Assembly: GCA_035492055.1 (NCBI GenBank) | Contig: DATJJR010000015.1 | Coordinates: forward strand, 1 to 39,338 | DNA from: Ga0074130 sp035492055 | Lineage (GTDB): Bacteria > Pseudomonadota > Gammaproteobacteria > Burkholderiales > Rhodocyclaceae | Reading direction: 5' to 3' | DNA: 39,338 nucleotides | Shown here: positions 17,106 to 26,000 of the stretch, piece by piece | Position numbering within the stretch: position 1 is the first letter of the stretch | Layout of the letters: every line of letters starts with the position of its first letter | Notes under the pieces: model-generated | What the model saw: only the letters and a program-made list of their open reading frames with translations | Database searches by the model: none | What the model was told of the DNA's origin: nothing | Program-made: the position numbers and the translations under genes

Positions 17106-18401
17106 CTATTCAATCTTGCTGCCGACAGCCGCTTCGAGTGCTGCCCAAGCCTGTGCAGCAGCGCTTTGCGCCTGTAATTGAGCAAGCTCGGTATTGTGCA
17201 GATTGGTTTGGGCCATGAGCAGGTCGGCAAAGGCTTGGTTATTGCTGGTCGCGTAGTTTTGCATGGCCAGACGCCACGCCACCTGCGCTTCGGGCAGCTG
17301 ATGCGCGTGGATGAAATCGAGCTGCTTGCGTGCCTGCTGCAGACTGTTCCATGCCGTGGCAACACCCAACAAAACCTGCTGACGCACCGAAGTATCGTTT
17401 GCGCGTTGTGCAATCACACCGGCTTGTGCCTGATCTTCCCCGGCACGTTCCTTGGTCAGGAACCAGGTCGGCAAGGTCACGTCCAATTCGAGGCCGTAGT
17501 TGTTGCCGTAAAAACCCCATGGCGGATTGTCGCTATAGCGTGTGAAGATGACCTGAAAGTCGGGCAGATAAGCCTTCTTTGCGTATTCGAGATTTTTCTC
17601 CGCGGCCGTCACTTGCGAAGCGGAACCCTGCAGTGCCGGGTTCCGCTGCAGCGTCAGCGTAGTCAGTTCATCAAGATCAGGCACGCGCGCAGCGTCGCTC
17701 GGCAAGTCTCCCTTTATTGTCAGCGGCTGGCCCGGATTGCGGCCAATCAACATATTGAGTGTTTGACGCGTAGTGTCGACCTGCTTTTCCAGTGCGAACA
17801 AATCGTTCTGTGCGCTACTTTGCGCGACTTGCGCATTCAGGTAGTCAGTGTAGGCCGCCGCATTGTTGGCGTAACGCACTTTGCTGATGCGCTTGATCTG
17901 TTCAAGCCGCTGCAGATTGTCCTGACTGATGCGCTCCTGATCTTGATAAGCCAGCAATTGATAGAACGTTGTCTTCAACTGCGCTTCGAGTTGCTGACGT
18001 GTGAAGGTGATTTGTGCACCGGCGACATCGGCCTGGCTCTGGGCAATTTCACCGGCCAGCCTCTTTTTGCCGAAGAGCTTGAAGGGTTGCGTCAGCGTAT
18101 AGCTGAATGCCTGCGAAGCACCGAAGCGAAAAGGGCTCGATTGCATCGGGCCTTGTACGAGACCGACAATTGGATTGTCCCAGGCCGTTACTTGCGGTAC
18201 GACGGCTTGTGCCGCGATCTGTTGCTGCTGTGCCTGCTCAATCTGCGGATTGTTTTGACGCAATTGATCCAGCAGTTCATTAAGCCCCATCGCACTGCCC
18301 GCAGGTGGCGCTGCCTGCGCGCTTTGCACAAGGGAAAGCGGCAACAGACAGGCGAGTGGTGCGCACAATACAAGTGCACGAGAAAACTTCAAGGCGGGCA
18401 T
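17106..18401 (-). CDS. RND efflux outer-membrane factor (CzcC/TolC family)
   Basis: A 431-residue outer-membrane channel component read from ATG 18401, chosen because it begins with a good signal peptide (MPALKFSRALVLCAPLACLL, cleaved near SAQAA); the frame is open further upstream but codes nothing recognisable. Two repeats of the outer membrane efflux protein domain are seen: LNELLDQLRQNNPQIEQAQQQQIAAQA near the start and DLDELTTLTLQRNPALQGSASQVTAAEKNLEYAKKAYLPDFQV in the second half, both with the long Gln/Ala-rich helices of the TolC tunnel. No lipobox cysteine is placed at the cleavage site. It is the first gene of the C-B-A ordered operon. No metal-responsive regulator or sensor kinase gene lies nearby in this window. 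Confidence 0.92.
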   Translation of the reverse strand: MPALKFSRALVLCAPLACLLPLSLVQSAQAAPPAGSAMGLNELLDQLRQNNPQIEQAQQQQIAAQAVVPQVTAWDNPIVGLVQGPMQSSPFRFGASQAFSYTLTQPFKLFGKKRLAGEIAQSQADVAGAQITFTRQQLEAQLKTTFYQLLAYQDQERISQDNLQRLEQIKRISKVRYANNAAAYTDYLNAQVAQSSAQNDLFALEKQVDTTRQTLNMLIGRNPGQPLTIKGDLPSDAARVPDLDELTTLTLQRNPALQGSASQVTAAEKNLEYAKKAYLPDFQVIFTRYSDNPPWGFYGNNYGLELDVTLPTWFLTKERAGEDQAQAGVIAQRANDTSVRQQVLLGVATAWNSLQQARKQLDFIHAHQLPEAQVAWRLAMQNYATSNNQAFADLLMAQTNLHNTELAQLQAQSAAAQAWAALEAAVGSKIE

Positions 18402-18653
18402 GAATCCGGGTTCCGGCGACGTGAGAGAGCTGCGTAGGCAATATTTTGCCGAGATTGTAAGGTTGGCACCTGAGCCGCCCCTGACAAGTGTGTGAATATT
18501 TGTGCAAATCCTGAACCTTGACGCCGTAATGATCGGTCCGGTTTCATTGTGCATGGATTGTCATATTCAATAAATCTATTTACACGCGCCGGGTTTCTTC
18601 TTGATGACGTATTTCAGGGCGTCGCACATTTTGTGTCGTTCTACAATGCGACC
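18402..18653. other. Divergent intergenic region between efflux operon and globin
   Basis: About 250 nt without a gene, AT-richer than its flanks. It holds small symmetric sequences: GGCAA-tatt-TTGCC near 18440 and ATTTG-tg-CAAAT near 18500. A minus-strand TACAAT lies between them and could serve the efflux operon, and a plus-strand TACAAT at 18642-18647 could serve the globin. I found no clear MerR-, CueR- or FNR-type operator by eye. Confidence 0.4.
18642..18647 (+). promoter_or_regulatory. -10-like element before the globin gene
   Basis: TACAAT ends 6 nt before an ATG at 18654 that opens an 11-codon micro-ORF overlapping the globin start. The spacing equals that of the lpxC -10 element to its start codon, again suggesting a leaderless transcript. 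The -35 is weak. Confidence 0.3.
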
Positions 18654-18689
18654 ATGAGCGACAAGCATTGCGAAAACCTGCATGCGTGA
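18654..18689 (+). other. 11-codon micro-ORF overlapping the globin start
   Basis: ATG at 18654 opens MSDKHCENLHA and stops at TGA 18687-18689, just past the globin ATG at 18682, in a different frame. A TACAAT element lies 6 nt upstream. It may couple translation to the globin, or it may be the original N-terminus separated by a single-base frameshift. Confidence 0.3.
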
Positions 18690-19092
18690 CATTGCCAACG
18701 ACATCGGGCGTGAGCGCATCGCGCAAACCGTAACCGCCTTCTATGCACAGGTACGGCAGCATCCGACGCTGTCGATCCCGTTTGCACGCGTGGACGATTG
18801 GCCTCATCACCTGGAAGTTCTCATTCAATTCTGGTGGGTGTCGCTCGGCGGCGAGCGTTATCTCGGGTATGACTATCAAGTGCCGGCCAAACATGCCGCC
18901 GCCGGCTTCACGCCCGAGCTTCTGGTCGACTGGCTGGCCTTGTTCAAGCAAACACTCGAATCGCACCTGCCGGCTGATCTGGCGGCGGCATGGTATGCCC
19001 GCGCCGAGAGGATCGGCAATTCACTCAGGATGCTGCATGAAGACGGACATATGCCCGGCCTGCAGATTGAACAGGCGAGTGATAAACCTTGA
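18682..19092 (+). CDS. Group III truncated hemoglobin
   Basis: A 136-residue globin-like protein. The pattern VTAFYAQVRQHPTLSIPFARV-DDWPHHLEVLIQFWWVSLGGERYLGYDYQVPAKHAAAGFTPELLVDWLALFKQTLE fits the group III (P) truncated globins across several blocks (each shown in part only as family hallmarks). The proximal heme ligand is probably H71 in the AKHAAA segment, and the WLxLF helix follows. Physiological roles in this group are unsettled; peroxidase or NO-related chemistry has been suggested for relatives. The start at 18682 has no Shine-Dalgarno sequence, and an upstream micro-ORF (18654-18689) overlaps it in another frame. The N-terminus could therefore be longer in relatives if a frameshift has occurred. 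Confidence 0.88.
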   Translation: MRDIANDIGRERIAQTVTAFYAQVRQHPTLSIPFARVDDWPHHLEVLIQFWWVSLGGERYLGYDYQVPAKHAAAGFTPELLVDWLALFKQTLESHLPADLAAAWYARAERIGNSLRMLHEDGHMPGLQIEQASDKP

Positions 19093-19101
19093 GTAAAAAC
19101 A

Positions 19102-19124
19102 AGCGGCTCGTCTGGTGAGCCGCT
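19102..19124 (+). terminator. Hairpin after the globin gene
   Basis: An 8-bp perfect stem (agcggctc at 19102-19109, gagccgct at 19117-19124) with a 7-nt loop lies 10 nt after the globin stop and just before the radical SAM gene. No U-tract follows, so it may be a weak terminator or mRNA end, or it may lie in the leader of the next gene. Confidence 0.4.
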
Positions 19125-19128
19125 GCGG

Positions 19129-20247
19129 GTGTTTAATGAACTCATGGACGAGTTCGATACCCCGCCGAAAACCGTGTTGCCGCCCCTGATGCGCAAGGGG
19201 CGCGGCGCAACCTTGAACATGGTCAGTCGCTACGACGCGCAGCAGCGTGAGCGTACCGACGATGCATGGTGGATGGAGGACGAGATTCCACCCCTCAAGA
19301 CGACGCAGATCATCGATACAACGAAGCGTGTCATCAACTACAACGATTCGCCCGATATTCCCTTTGACCGTACGCTGAATCCGTATCGCGGATGTGAGCA
19401 TGGCTGCATCTATTGTTATGCGCGGCCCACCCATGCGTATCTCGGTTTTTCGCCCGGCCTGGATTTCGAAACCAAGATCGTCTACAAGCCCGATGCGGCA
19501 GCCGTGTTACGTGAGGAGCTGTCCCGGCCAAAGTATGTCTGTGCGCCAATCGCCCTCGGCATGAACACCGATGCCTGGCAGCCGACCGAGCGCAAGCTGG
19601 GCATCACGCGCGGCATTCTCGAAACGCTGGCCGAATGCAAGCATCCCTTCGGTACGGTCACCAAGTCGGCGTTGATCCTGCGCGATCTCGACATTCTGTC
19701 GACGATGGCGCGCGAAAATCTCTGCCATGTTGCCGTCACGATCACGACACTCGATCCGGAGCTTGCGCGCACGCTTGAGCCGCGCGCCGCGAGTCCGGCG
19801 CGGCGTTTGGAAGTCATCAGGGCACTTGCTGCGGCGGACGTTCCCGTCGGTGTCTCGATCGCGCCCATGATTCCTGCACTCAACGATCATGAGCTTGAAA
19901 GCATCATGGCGGCAGCCTTCGAGGCGGGTGCCAGCAATGCCTGGTACAACGTGTTGCGTTTGCCGCATGAACTGTCGCCACTGTTCCGTGATTGGTTGCA
20001 AACGCACGCACCGGGTCGGGCCGCACATGTCATGAGCCTGATTCAGCAAATGCGCGGCGGCAAAGACTGCGACAGCGATTTCGCCACGCGAATGCGCGGA
20101 GAGGGCGAGCTGGCCGATGTGCTGGCACAGCGCTTCCGTATTGCAGTCAAACGTCTGAACGCAAAACAGGATTCGCGTTGGCCAAAGCTTGATAGTTCTC
20201 GCTTTATCAAGCCGCGTAAGGCTTCTCCGCAAGGCGAGTTGTTTTGA
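19129..20247 (+). CDS. PA0069-family radical SAM protein (SPL-like fold)
   Basis: A 372-residue radical S-adenosylmethionine enzyme. The iron-sulfur cluster motif is NPYRGCEHGCIYCYAR, the CxxxCxxC arrangement preceded by the spore photoproduct lyase-like context. Family-typical blocks follow: GMNTDAWQPTERKLGITRGILE, TKSALILRDLDIL, and APMIPALNDHE. The N-terminal KGRGATLN segment is also typical of the PA0069 group, whose substrate is not known to me; DNA repair has been suggested only by resemblance to SPL. The start is uncertain: GTG 19129 gives the longest form, while ATG 19144 in the same frame is a plausible alternative. Neither has a good ribosome binding site. It lies 36 nt after the globin gene. 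Confidence 0.93.
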   Translation: MFNELMDEFDTPPKTVLPPLMRKGRGATLNMVSRYDAQQRERTDDAWWMEDEIPPLKTTQIIDTTKRVINYNDSPDIPFDRTLNPYRGCEHGCIYCYARPTHAYLGFSPGLDFETKIVYKPDAAAVLREELSRPKYVCAPIALGMNTDAWQPTERKLGITRGILETLAECKHPFGTVTKSALILRDLDILSTMARENLCHVAVTITTLDPELARTLEPRAASPARRLEVIRALAAADVPVGVSIAPMIPALNDHELESIMAAAFEAGASNAWYNVLRLPHELSPLFRDWLQTHAPGRAAHVMSLIQQMRGGKDCDSDFATRMRGEGELADVLAQRFRIAVKRLNAKQDSRWPKLDSSRFIKPRKASPQGELF

Positions 20248-20338
20248 CGCGATATGCGCCGCGAGTCCCGTTCTATTTTGCTTTTCAAGCTTTGTCTGTC
20301 GGCGTAAGGTGAGGCTGTCTCTTCGCGGAGCACTGCAA

Positions 20339-20605
20339 ATGAAAACGGAAGACCTGTTTGGCCTGCTCTTGCAGATCGAATCTGAAGATCCGATCGACTA
20401 TGCGGATTTGCCTTTTGATGAAGACAATCTTCGCGAACTCGCCTGCTGCAACGTGACCGAGTTGATGGATTCCGAGATATTCCAGTCGCTCACGTATGCG
20501 GATCGGGAGTTGATGGCCGCAGCCACCATCACCAAGCTTGTACTGGAAAACATGGTGTTGAACGCACGCTTGTTGCAGGCGGCGCATTGCAATCCGGAGT
20601 TTTGA
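20339..20605 (+). CDS. 88-residue acidic protein, unknown function
   Basis: A short acidic protein beginning MKTEDLFGLLLQIESEDP. The start at ATG 20339 is preceded by GGAG 9 nt upstream; a longer in-frame reading overlaps the radical SAM gene and gives a Cys/Arg-rich tail that does not look like protein. It is predicted to be mostly helical, with an acidic middle (YADLPFDEDNLRE) and an alanine/leucine-rich C-terminal helix ending in HCNPEF. Three cysteines are present, two adjacent (ACCN). There is no signal peptide or membrane segment. I do not recognise the family. The gene is convergent with tldD. Confidence 0.65.
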   Translation: MKTEDLFGLLLQIESEDPIDYADLPFDEDNLRELACCNVTELMDSEIFQSLTYADRELMAAATITKLVLENMVLNARLLQAAHCNPEF

Positions 20606-20633
20606 GTTTGCGTTAATGGATTGTTTATTGCCT

Positions 20634-20668
20634 GAGTCCGGAGTTCGCCTGTCCGGGCGAGTCCGGAC
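20634..20668. terminator. Nested hairpin between the 88-residue gene and tldD
   Basis: An outer stem gtccgg/ccggac (20636-20641 and 20663-20668) encloses an inner stem tcgcc/ggcga (20645-20649 and 20656-20660). The 9-nt word gagtccgga also occurs twice as a direct repeat (20634-20642, 20659-20667). It sits between convergent genes, 29 nt after the plus-strand stop and 27 nt after the tldD stop. It lacks a U-tract. Confidence 0.45.
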
Positions 20669-20694
20669 ATTGGCGGTGAATGAACCAAATAGGC

Positions 20695-22149
20695 TTAAGC
20701 CGTGCCACCGACCGTCAACCCATCAATCCGCATCGTCGGCTGCCCCACACCCACCGGCACACTCTGTCCATCCTTGCCGCACGTTCCGACGCCCGGGTCG
20801 AGCGCCATGTCGTTGCCGATCATCGATACACGCGTCAATACATCCGGGCCGTTGCCGATGAGCGTGGCGCCCTTGACCGGGTAGGTGATCTTGCCGTCCT
20901 CGATCATGTAGGCCTCGGCGGCAGAAAAAACGAACTTGCCGCTGGTGATATCGACTTGTCCCCCGCCGAAATTCACCGCGTACAAGCCCTTCTTGACCGA
21001 TTTGATGATTTCCTGCGGATCCTTTCCACCATTGGGACCGTTTTCCATGACGGTATTGGTCATGCGTGGCATCGGCAGGTGCGCATAGGATTCGCGACGG
21101 CCGTTGCCGGTGGGCGCGACGCCCATCAGGCGTGCATTCATCGTGTCCTGGATGTAGCCCTTGAGAATGCCGTCTTCGATCAGTACGGTGCGCTGTGTCG
21201 GCGTACCTTCGTCGTCCACGGTGAGTGAGCCGCGACGATTGAGCAACGTACCGTCGTCAACGACGGTAACGCCCTTGGCGGCGACGCGCTGACCAATGCG
21301 GCCGGCGAAGGCAGAGCTGCCCTTGCGGTTGAAGTCGCCTTCAAGGCCGTGACCGATGGCTTCGTGCAACAGGATGCCGGGCCAGCCGCTACCGAGTACG
21401 ACGGTCATGTTGCCTGCGGGGGCGGGTTTTGCGCGCAGATTGACGTCAGCTTGATGCACGGCTTGTCGCGCATAGTCCTGCAGTACGGCATCGGTGAAGT
21501 GGCCGTAATCGAAGCGACCACCACCACCGGCTGAGCCCTGTTCGCGGCGACCGTTGATTTCCATGATGACGGTGACGGAAACACGTACCAACGGGCGTAC
21601 GTCGGCGGCGAGATGACCGTCGGAACGGGCCACCATAACCACTTCCCATGTACCGGCAAGGCTGGCCATGACTTCGACGACGCGCGGATCAAGCTTGCGT
21701 GCAAAGCCTTCCAGCCGCTCGAGCAACGCGACCTTTTCAGTGTCCTTGAGCGACGCAATCGGATCGGCAGCCCCGTAGAGAGGCGTGCGGGCAACGTTGC
21801 CATTCAGCGCTACCGGCACGCCCTTGAAACCGCTGGCACCAATCGCGCGTGTTGCTTCCGCGGCGCCGAGCAGCGCGCTCATGCTGATGTCGTCGGAATA
21901 GGCAAACGCCGTCTTTTCGCCGCTGATGGCGCGGACGCCAACACCTTGATCAATGTTGAAGCTGCCGGATTTCACGATGCCTTCTTCAAGGCTCCAGCCT
22001 TCCGAACGCCCGTACTGAAAGTAGAGGTCGGCGTAGTCGAGCTTGTGGCCGAGCAGTGAACCGAAGACGCGATCAAGCTTGCCCGGCGACAGGTCGTAAG
22101 GCGCGAGCAGGCATTGTTCGACGGTATGAAGCAGCGTTTGATTGGTCAT
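20695..22149 (-). CDS. tldD: Metalloprotease TldD
   Basis: TldD pairs with TldE/PmbA to form a heterodimeric zinc protease that removes unfolded peptides and matures some peptides such as microcin B17. The length of 484 is typical. The zinc motif is HEAIGH at 262-267 (HExxxH), followed by EGDFNRKGSSAF. The conserved C-terminal regions DDEGTPTQRTVLIEDGILKGY, RRESYAHLPMPRMTNT and GNGPDVLTRVSMIGND are all present. The start at 22149 has a GAGAAG-type ribosome binding site. It is the last gene of a yhdP-nitrilase-tldD unit; yhdP and tldD are also neighbours in enterobacteria. The partner gene pmbA is not in the window. Confidence 0.97.
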   Translation of the reverse strand: MTNQTLLHTVEQCLLAPYDLSPGKLDRVFGSLLGHKLDYADLYFQYGRSEGWSLEEGIVKSGSFNIDQGVGVRAISGEKTAFAYSDDISMSALLGAAEATRAIGASGFKGVPVALNGNVARTPLYGAADPIASLKDTEKVALLERLEGFARKLDPRVVEVMASLAGTWEVVMVARSDGHLAADVRPLVRVSVTVIMEINGRREQGSAGGGGRFDYGHFTDAVLQDYARQAVHQADVNLRAKPAPAGNMTVVLGSGWPGILLHEAIGHGLEGDFNRKGSSAFAGRIGQRVAAKGVTVVDDGTLLNRRGSLTVDDEGTPTQRTVLIEDGILKGYIQDTMNARLMGVAPTGNGRRESYAHLPMPRMTNTVMENGPNGGKDPQEIIKSVKKGLYAVNFGGGQVDITSGKFVFSAAEAYMIEDGKITYPVKGATLIGNGPDVLTRVSMIGNDMALDPGVGTCGKDGQSVPVGVGQPTMRIDGLTVGGTA

Positions 22150-22196
22150 GGTTCTTCTCAGATGAGGGCGGTGCGGCGTTAGTCAAGCAATGCTCA

Positions 22197-23021
22197 TCAA
22201 TGCTTGAGCAGCACGGCGTGTTCAAGTGCGGGCAAGTTAGCCCGCACTTTGGCAATGCGTTCGGGCGTGATGTCTGCAACGATGATACCGACCTCCTTGT
22301 CGAGGCGGGCGAGTACTTCGCCCCATGGGTCGATGATCATGCTGTTGCCGTGCGTCATGCGGCCGGTCGGATGGCGGCCGCCTTGTGCCGGCGCCATGAC
22401 GTAGCAGAGGTTTTCGATGGCGCGGGCACGCAGCAGAATTTCCCAGTGCGCCTTGCCGGTGGTTTCGGTGAAGGCGGCTGGCAGGATGAACAGATCGATG
22501 CGCTTTTCTTTGCCCGCCTGACGAAACAGCTCCGGAAAGCGCAGGTCGTAGCAGATGCCCAGGCCAATGCGGCCGAAGGGCGAGTCGAAGGCAACAACGG
22601 CTTCGCCCGGTTTGATGGTGCGCGCCTCGTTGTATTCCTCTGTGCCCTTTTTGAAGGCAAAGAGATGAATCTTGTCGTAGCGCGCGACGTGTTCGCCACG
22701 ATCGTTGTAGACCAGACAGGTGTTGAGCAGTTTCGATGAATCGCCGCAATCGAGTGGCAACGAGCCGCCGATAACCCACACACCGTTCTCTCTGGCGGTC
22801 GACGATAGAAAATGCTGGATTGGCGCTGTTTTTTCGTCACCGCCGAATTGCTCGCGTGCGGCAAAACGCGCCTCATCGCTGGCACCAATGAAGGGAAAGT
22901 ATTCGGGCAGGGCAACGAGTTGCGCACCTTGCGCGGCGGCTTCGGCGATCAGCTTGCCGGCGGACTCGAGGTTCGGCCCGACTTCCGGGCCAGAGGTCAT
23001 CTGGATGGCAGCGATTTTCAT
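22197..23021 (-). CDS. Carbon-nitrogen hydrolase (nitrilase superfamily, Nit1/YbeM-like amidase)
   Basis: A 274-residue cytoplasmic amidase of the nitrilase superfamily. The catalytic triad is visible: E40 in ALPEYF, K117 in DKIHLF and C157 in GICYDLRFPE. The DKIHLF and PAAFTETTGKAHWEILLRARAIEN segments match the Nit1 branch, whose known members hydrolyse deaminated glutathione as metabolite repair. That specificity is an inference from similarity. The start at ATG 23021 follows AGGAAG at about 6 nt. It lies 31 nt after yhdP and 47 nt before tldD in the same orientation, so the three are probably co-transcribed. Confidence 0.93.
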   Translation of the reverse strand: MKIAAIQMTSGPEVGPNLESAGKLIAEAAAQGAQLVALPEYFPFIGASDEARFAAREQFGGDEKTAPIQHFLSSTARENGVWVIGGSLPLDCGDSSKLLNTCLVYNDRGEHVARYDKIHLFAFKKGTEEYNEARTIKPGEAVVAFDSPFGRIGLGICYDLRFPELFRQAGKEKRIDLFILPAAFTETTGKAHWEILLRARAIENLCYVMAPAQGGRHPTGRMTHGNSMIIDPWGEVLARLDKEVGIIVADITPERIAKVRANLPALEHAVLLKH

Positions 23022-23052
23022 GGATAGCTTCCTGGATTCGATTTGTCCTTGC

Positions 23053-26000
23053 TTACTTGCCTTGCGAGGTCGAATGCTTCAAGGCTTCTTCAGTGATTTC
23101 CTTGTTGATGTCGCGACCTGTGTTGACCTTGACGACCTGCGGATCGGCCCACTTGCCCGTGACCTTGTATTCAAATGCGAATGCCTTGTCGATCGGGTCC
23201 TTCAGTACCTTGTGCGCCAGCCACGCTGCCGCGCCGATAGCCGGATTGACGATCATGGCGCCGACAGCCAGCGTATCACCGAGCACCGGTTGAACGCGTA
23301 CGTGCAAATCCTGTGTTTCGTCGGGCAGGCTGACGGAACCGGACATGCGCACCGTCGCTGATGGACCGATCAACGTGAGTTCCTGTGTGCTCATGACGCC
23401 CTTGCTGATATCCGCATCGCCCTTGATGCTGTCGAAAGCGAAGCCTTCAGAGAAAATGTCACGGAAATCCAGAGTGATGCGGCGAGGGATCGACTGCAGG
23501 CTGAGTACGCCGAGCAGACGCCCGATGCCGGGATCGAGTTTCTTGAACTGGCCTTTGCCGAGATCAATCTTGAGTTTGCCGTTCAGTGTCGGGTAATCGA
23601 TGTCGAACGGTGTGGCGTTCCAGCCGAGGTTGCCGGAAATATCAGCTGTGCCTTGGCGAATGGCATCGGCATAGCCGGCACGTGCAAGCAGTTTTTCAAG
23701 GCTTTTGGCTTTGAGCTGGAAGTTGATTTGCGTGTCGTGCTGTATCGGATCGGGCTTCCAGCGGCCATCGCCGGTCAGCATGGCATCTTCGTTGCTGACT
23801 GAGAACTTCGCGTTCCAGTAACCGTTCTTGTTCTCCGCATCAAGCGTCACTGTCCCCCAGTTCTGGCCACGCAAATTCACGTTGTCGATGATGAGAGATA
23901 AGGCCGGCAGCGGTTCGTTCGAATCGTTGTCAGGCGTGGCGAGTGCCGTGATCTGCTTGTTCGGATTGGGAATCGTCAATTGCGGAATGCGTCCGCTGAT
24001 GCGCCCTGGTTTGTCCGCTGTTCCTGGCGTCCATGCCAGATTGGCGGTGATGCCCTGGCTGCGGAAATCACTTTTCCATGTGCCGTTATTCAGTTGTGCC
24101 GCAAGGCTTGCTTCAGGAAAAGTACGGTTCAGCGCAACCAGTTCACCGGTGCGCAGATTGAGTTGCGTGAACGGGAACGTGGATGCATTCGACTTCGGGC
24201 CGTTCGCGCTGGTTTTTTCTGCATTGCGCGTGAACATGTTGCGCCAGAAATCGACATCAATCTTGGCAAGATTGGCCGTGAGTAGCGTGCCACTGGCCGG
24301 TAGCTTGGCATTGTCTGCACCGGTACCGATGGCGAGATAGCCACGTATGTCGCCACCGGCAATACGCAGCGAATTGCCGCGCACTTGCTTGCCGAAAAAA
24401 ATTTCCTGCGTTTCGCGTGCCGGTGCCGTAGTCACCGTCTTGCCACGCCGAAGGATGGTGGTGGCCGGCAGTACTTTCTTGTCGATATGGAAATCAACCG
24501 CCGTGGCCGCGCTCTTATTGAACGGTTCGGGCAGGCTGCTCGACAGGCCAACCAGATCGGAGGCGATGCGGATGTCGACATCGTTCTTGTGAATCGCGAA
24601 ATTGCCCCGCCAGCGCCCACTGCCCGAGAGTTGATCGAACAACGGTAAAGGATAGAGTTTGCGCATGGCCGCGATGTTGAACTGGCCTTCGGTACTCAGA
24701 TTGATCTGTCCGTTCTTGTCCGTTTCTGCCTTGATTTCGAGCGGTGCGCCGAACAAATTGGCGCGCACATCGCGAATGCCAATGCTGTCGCCGGTGAAGT
24801 CGAGACGGCCACTGACTTCGGTCAACGGCGGCAGTGCGGGCGCGACATGCAGCGTATTGTTGTCGAACAGATAACTACCCGTGACTGTCGTGTCGTTTAC
24901 ATGCGTGAGCGGCAGTTCCAGCTTCAGGTTCAGATTGCCGTTGCCGTTTGCTGTCATCGGCGCGGTGAAATGGCCGATGCGCTGGCCGACCGGGCTGGCT
25001 TCGATGAACTTCAGGAATTCCTGCGTCTCGCCCTTGGCTTGCCCAGCGACCGTCAAGACTTGCTCATGCGTGTCGAGGTCCGGGATTTCGGCATGCACGC
25101 CGGACAGCGTTGCGCCGAGAATGTGGCCTTTCTGCGCGTCGATTTTCATGCCCGGGCCGATGAATGCAACGGTGCCGTCGATGCCACGAATTTCTGGCCA
25201 ATCTGCGGCGGGATGCACCGTCGCATCCTGCGCCTTGATCACGACCGAGAATGTGCCGCCGCCGTCCCTGAACGGAAATCGATCGAGATTGCCCTTGAGT
25301 GTGAGCTTCACGTCATTGGTGCGCCCACCGGTCACACCTTGCTTGACCCAGGCGCGTGCATCCGGATTCACGCTATTCGGCAGGTAACGCCATACGGCCT
25401 TGGCATCCGCCCGGGTGAGCTGGCCGGAGAGGTCGATGTTACCGGCCGTGCCGACACGACCGTGATAGCTGCCATGCACTGAACCTGCAGCATCCGCGTT
25501 GGCAAAGCGCAGGTCGCCGATATTGACATCGTAGCGCTCGCCACTGCGTGACCAGTCCAATTGGGCGGCGATCGTCTGCAGAGGAATATCCGCTTCAGCG
25601 AAGACAGTCGGCAGCGACAGCATGGCGTCGCGACTGTCGATTGTCAGCGTACCGCCGCTGTCATTGCCGTCGATGCTGCCGCTGAGATGGCGCACGCCGG
25701 GTAAGCCGTTGTAGGGGGAAATGCCGAGATTGCGAAAGTTGCCCCGAATGGCGTAACGCGCTTTCTTGCTGTCCCAGCGCGTGAAGAAATTATCGATGCG
25801 GCCATCAAGATCAAGCTTGTCGAGCGTGCTTTCATACTCCTGCGGCAATGGCAGATAAGCGGAAAGCTTGTCCAATTGGCCGAGATCGAGGCTGTTGAAG
25901 CGGGCTTCCAGACGTTCGGGTTTGCCGTCGTCACCGAGGCCGAGGCGCGCCGAAAAATCCAGCGGGCCAATGGAGAGTCCGCCGGCATTGCCCATGTCGG

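Noticed and set aside
18595..18620. TTGAT half-site that might be an FNR/ANR box upstream of the globin.
   Set aside because: The second half-site (ATCAA) is missing at the required spacing.
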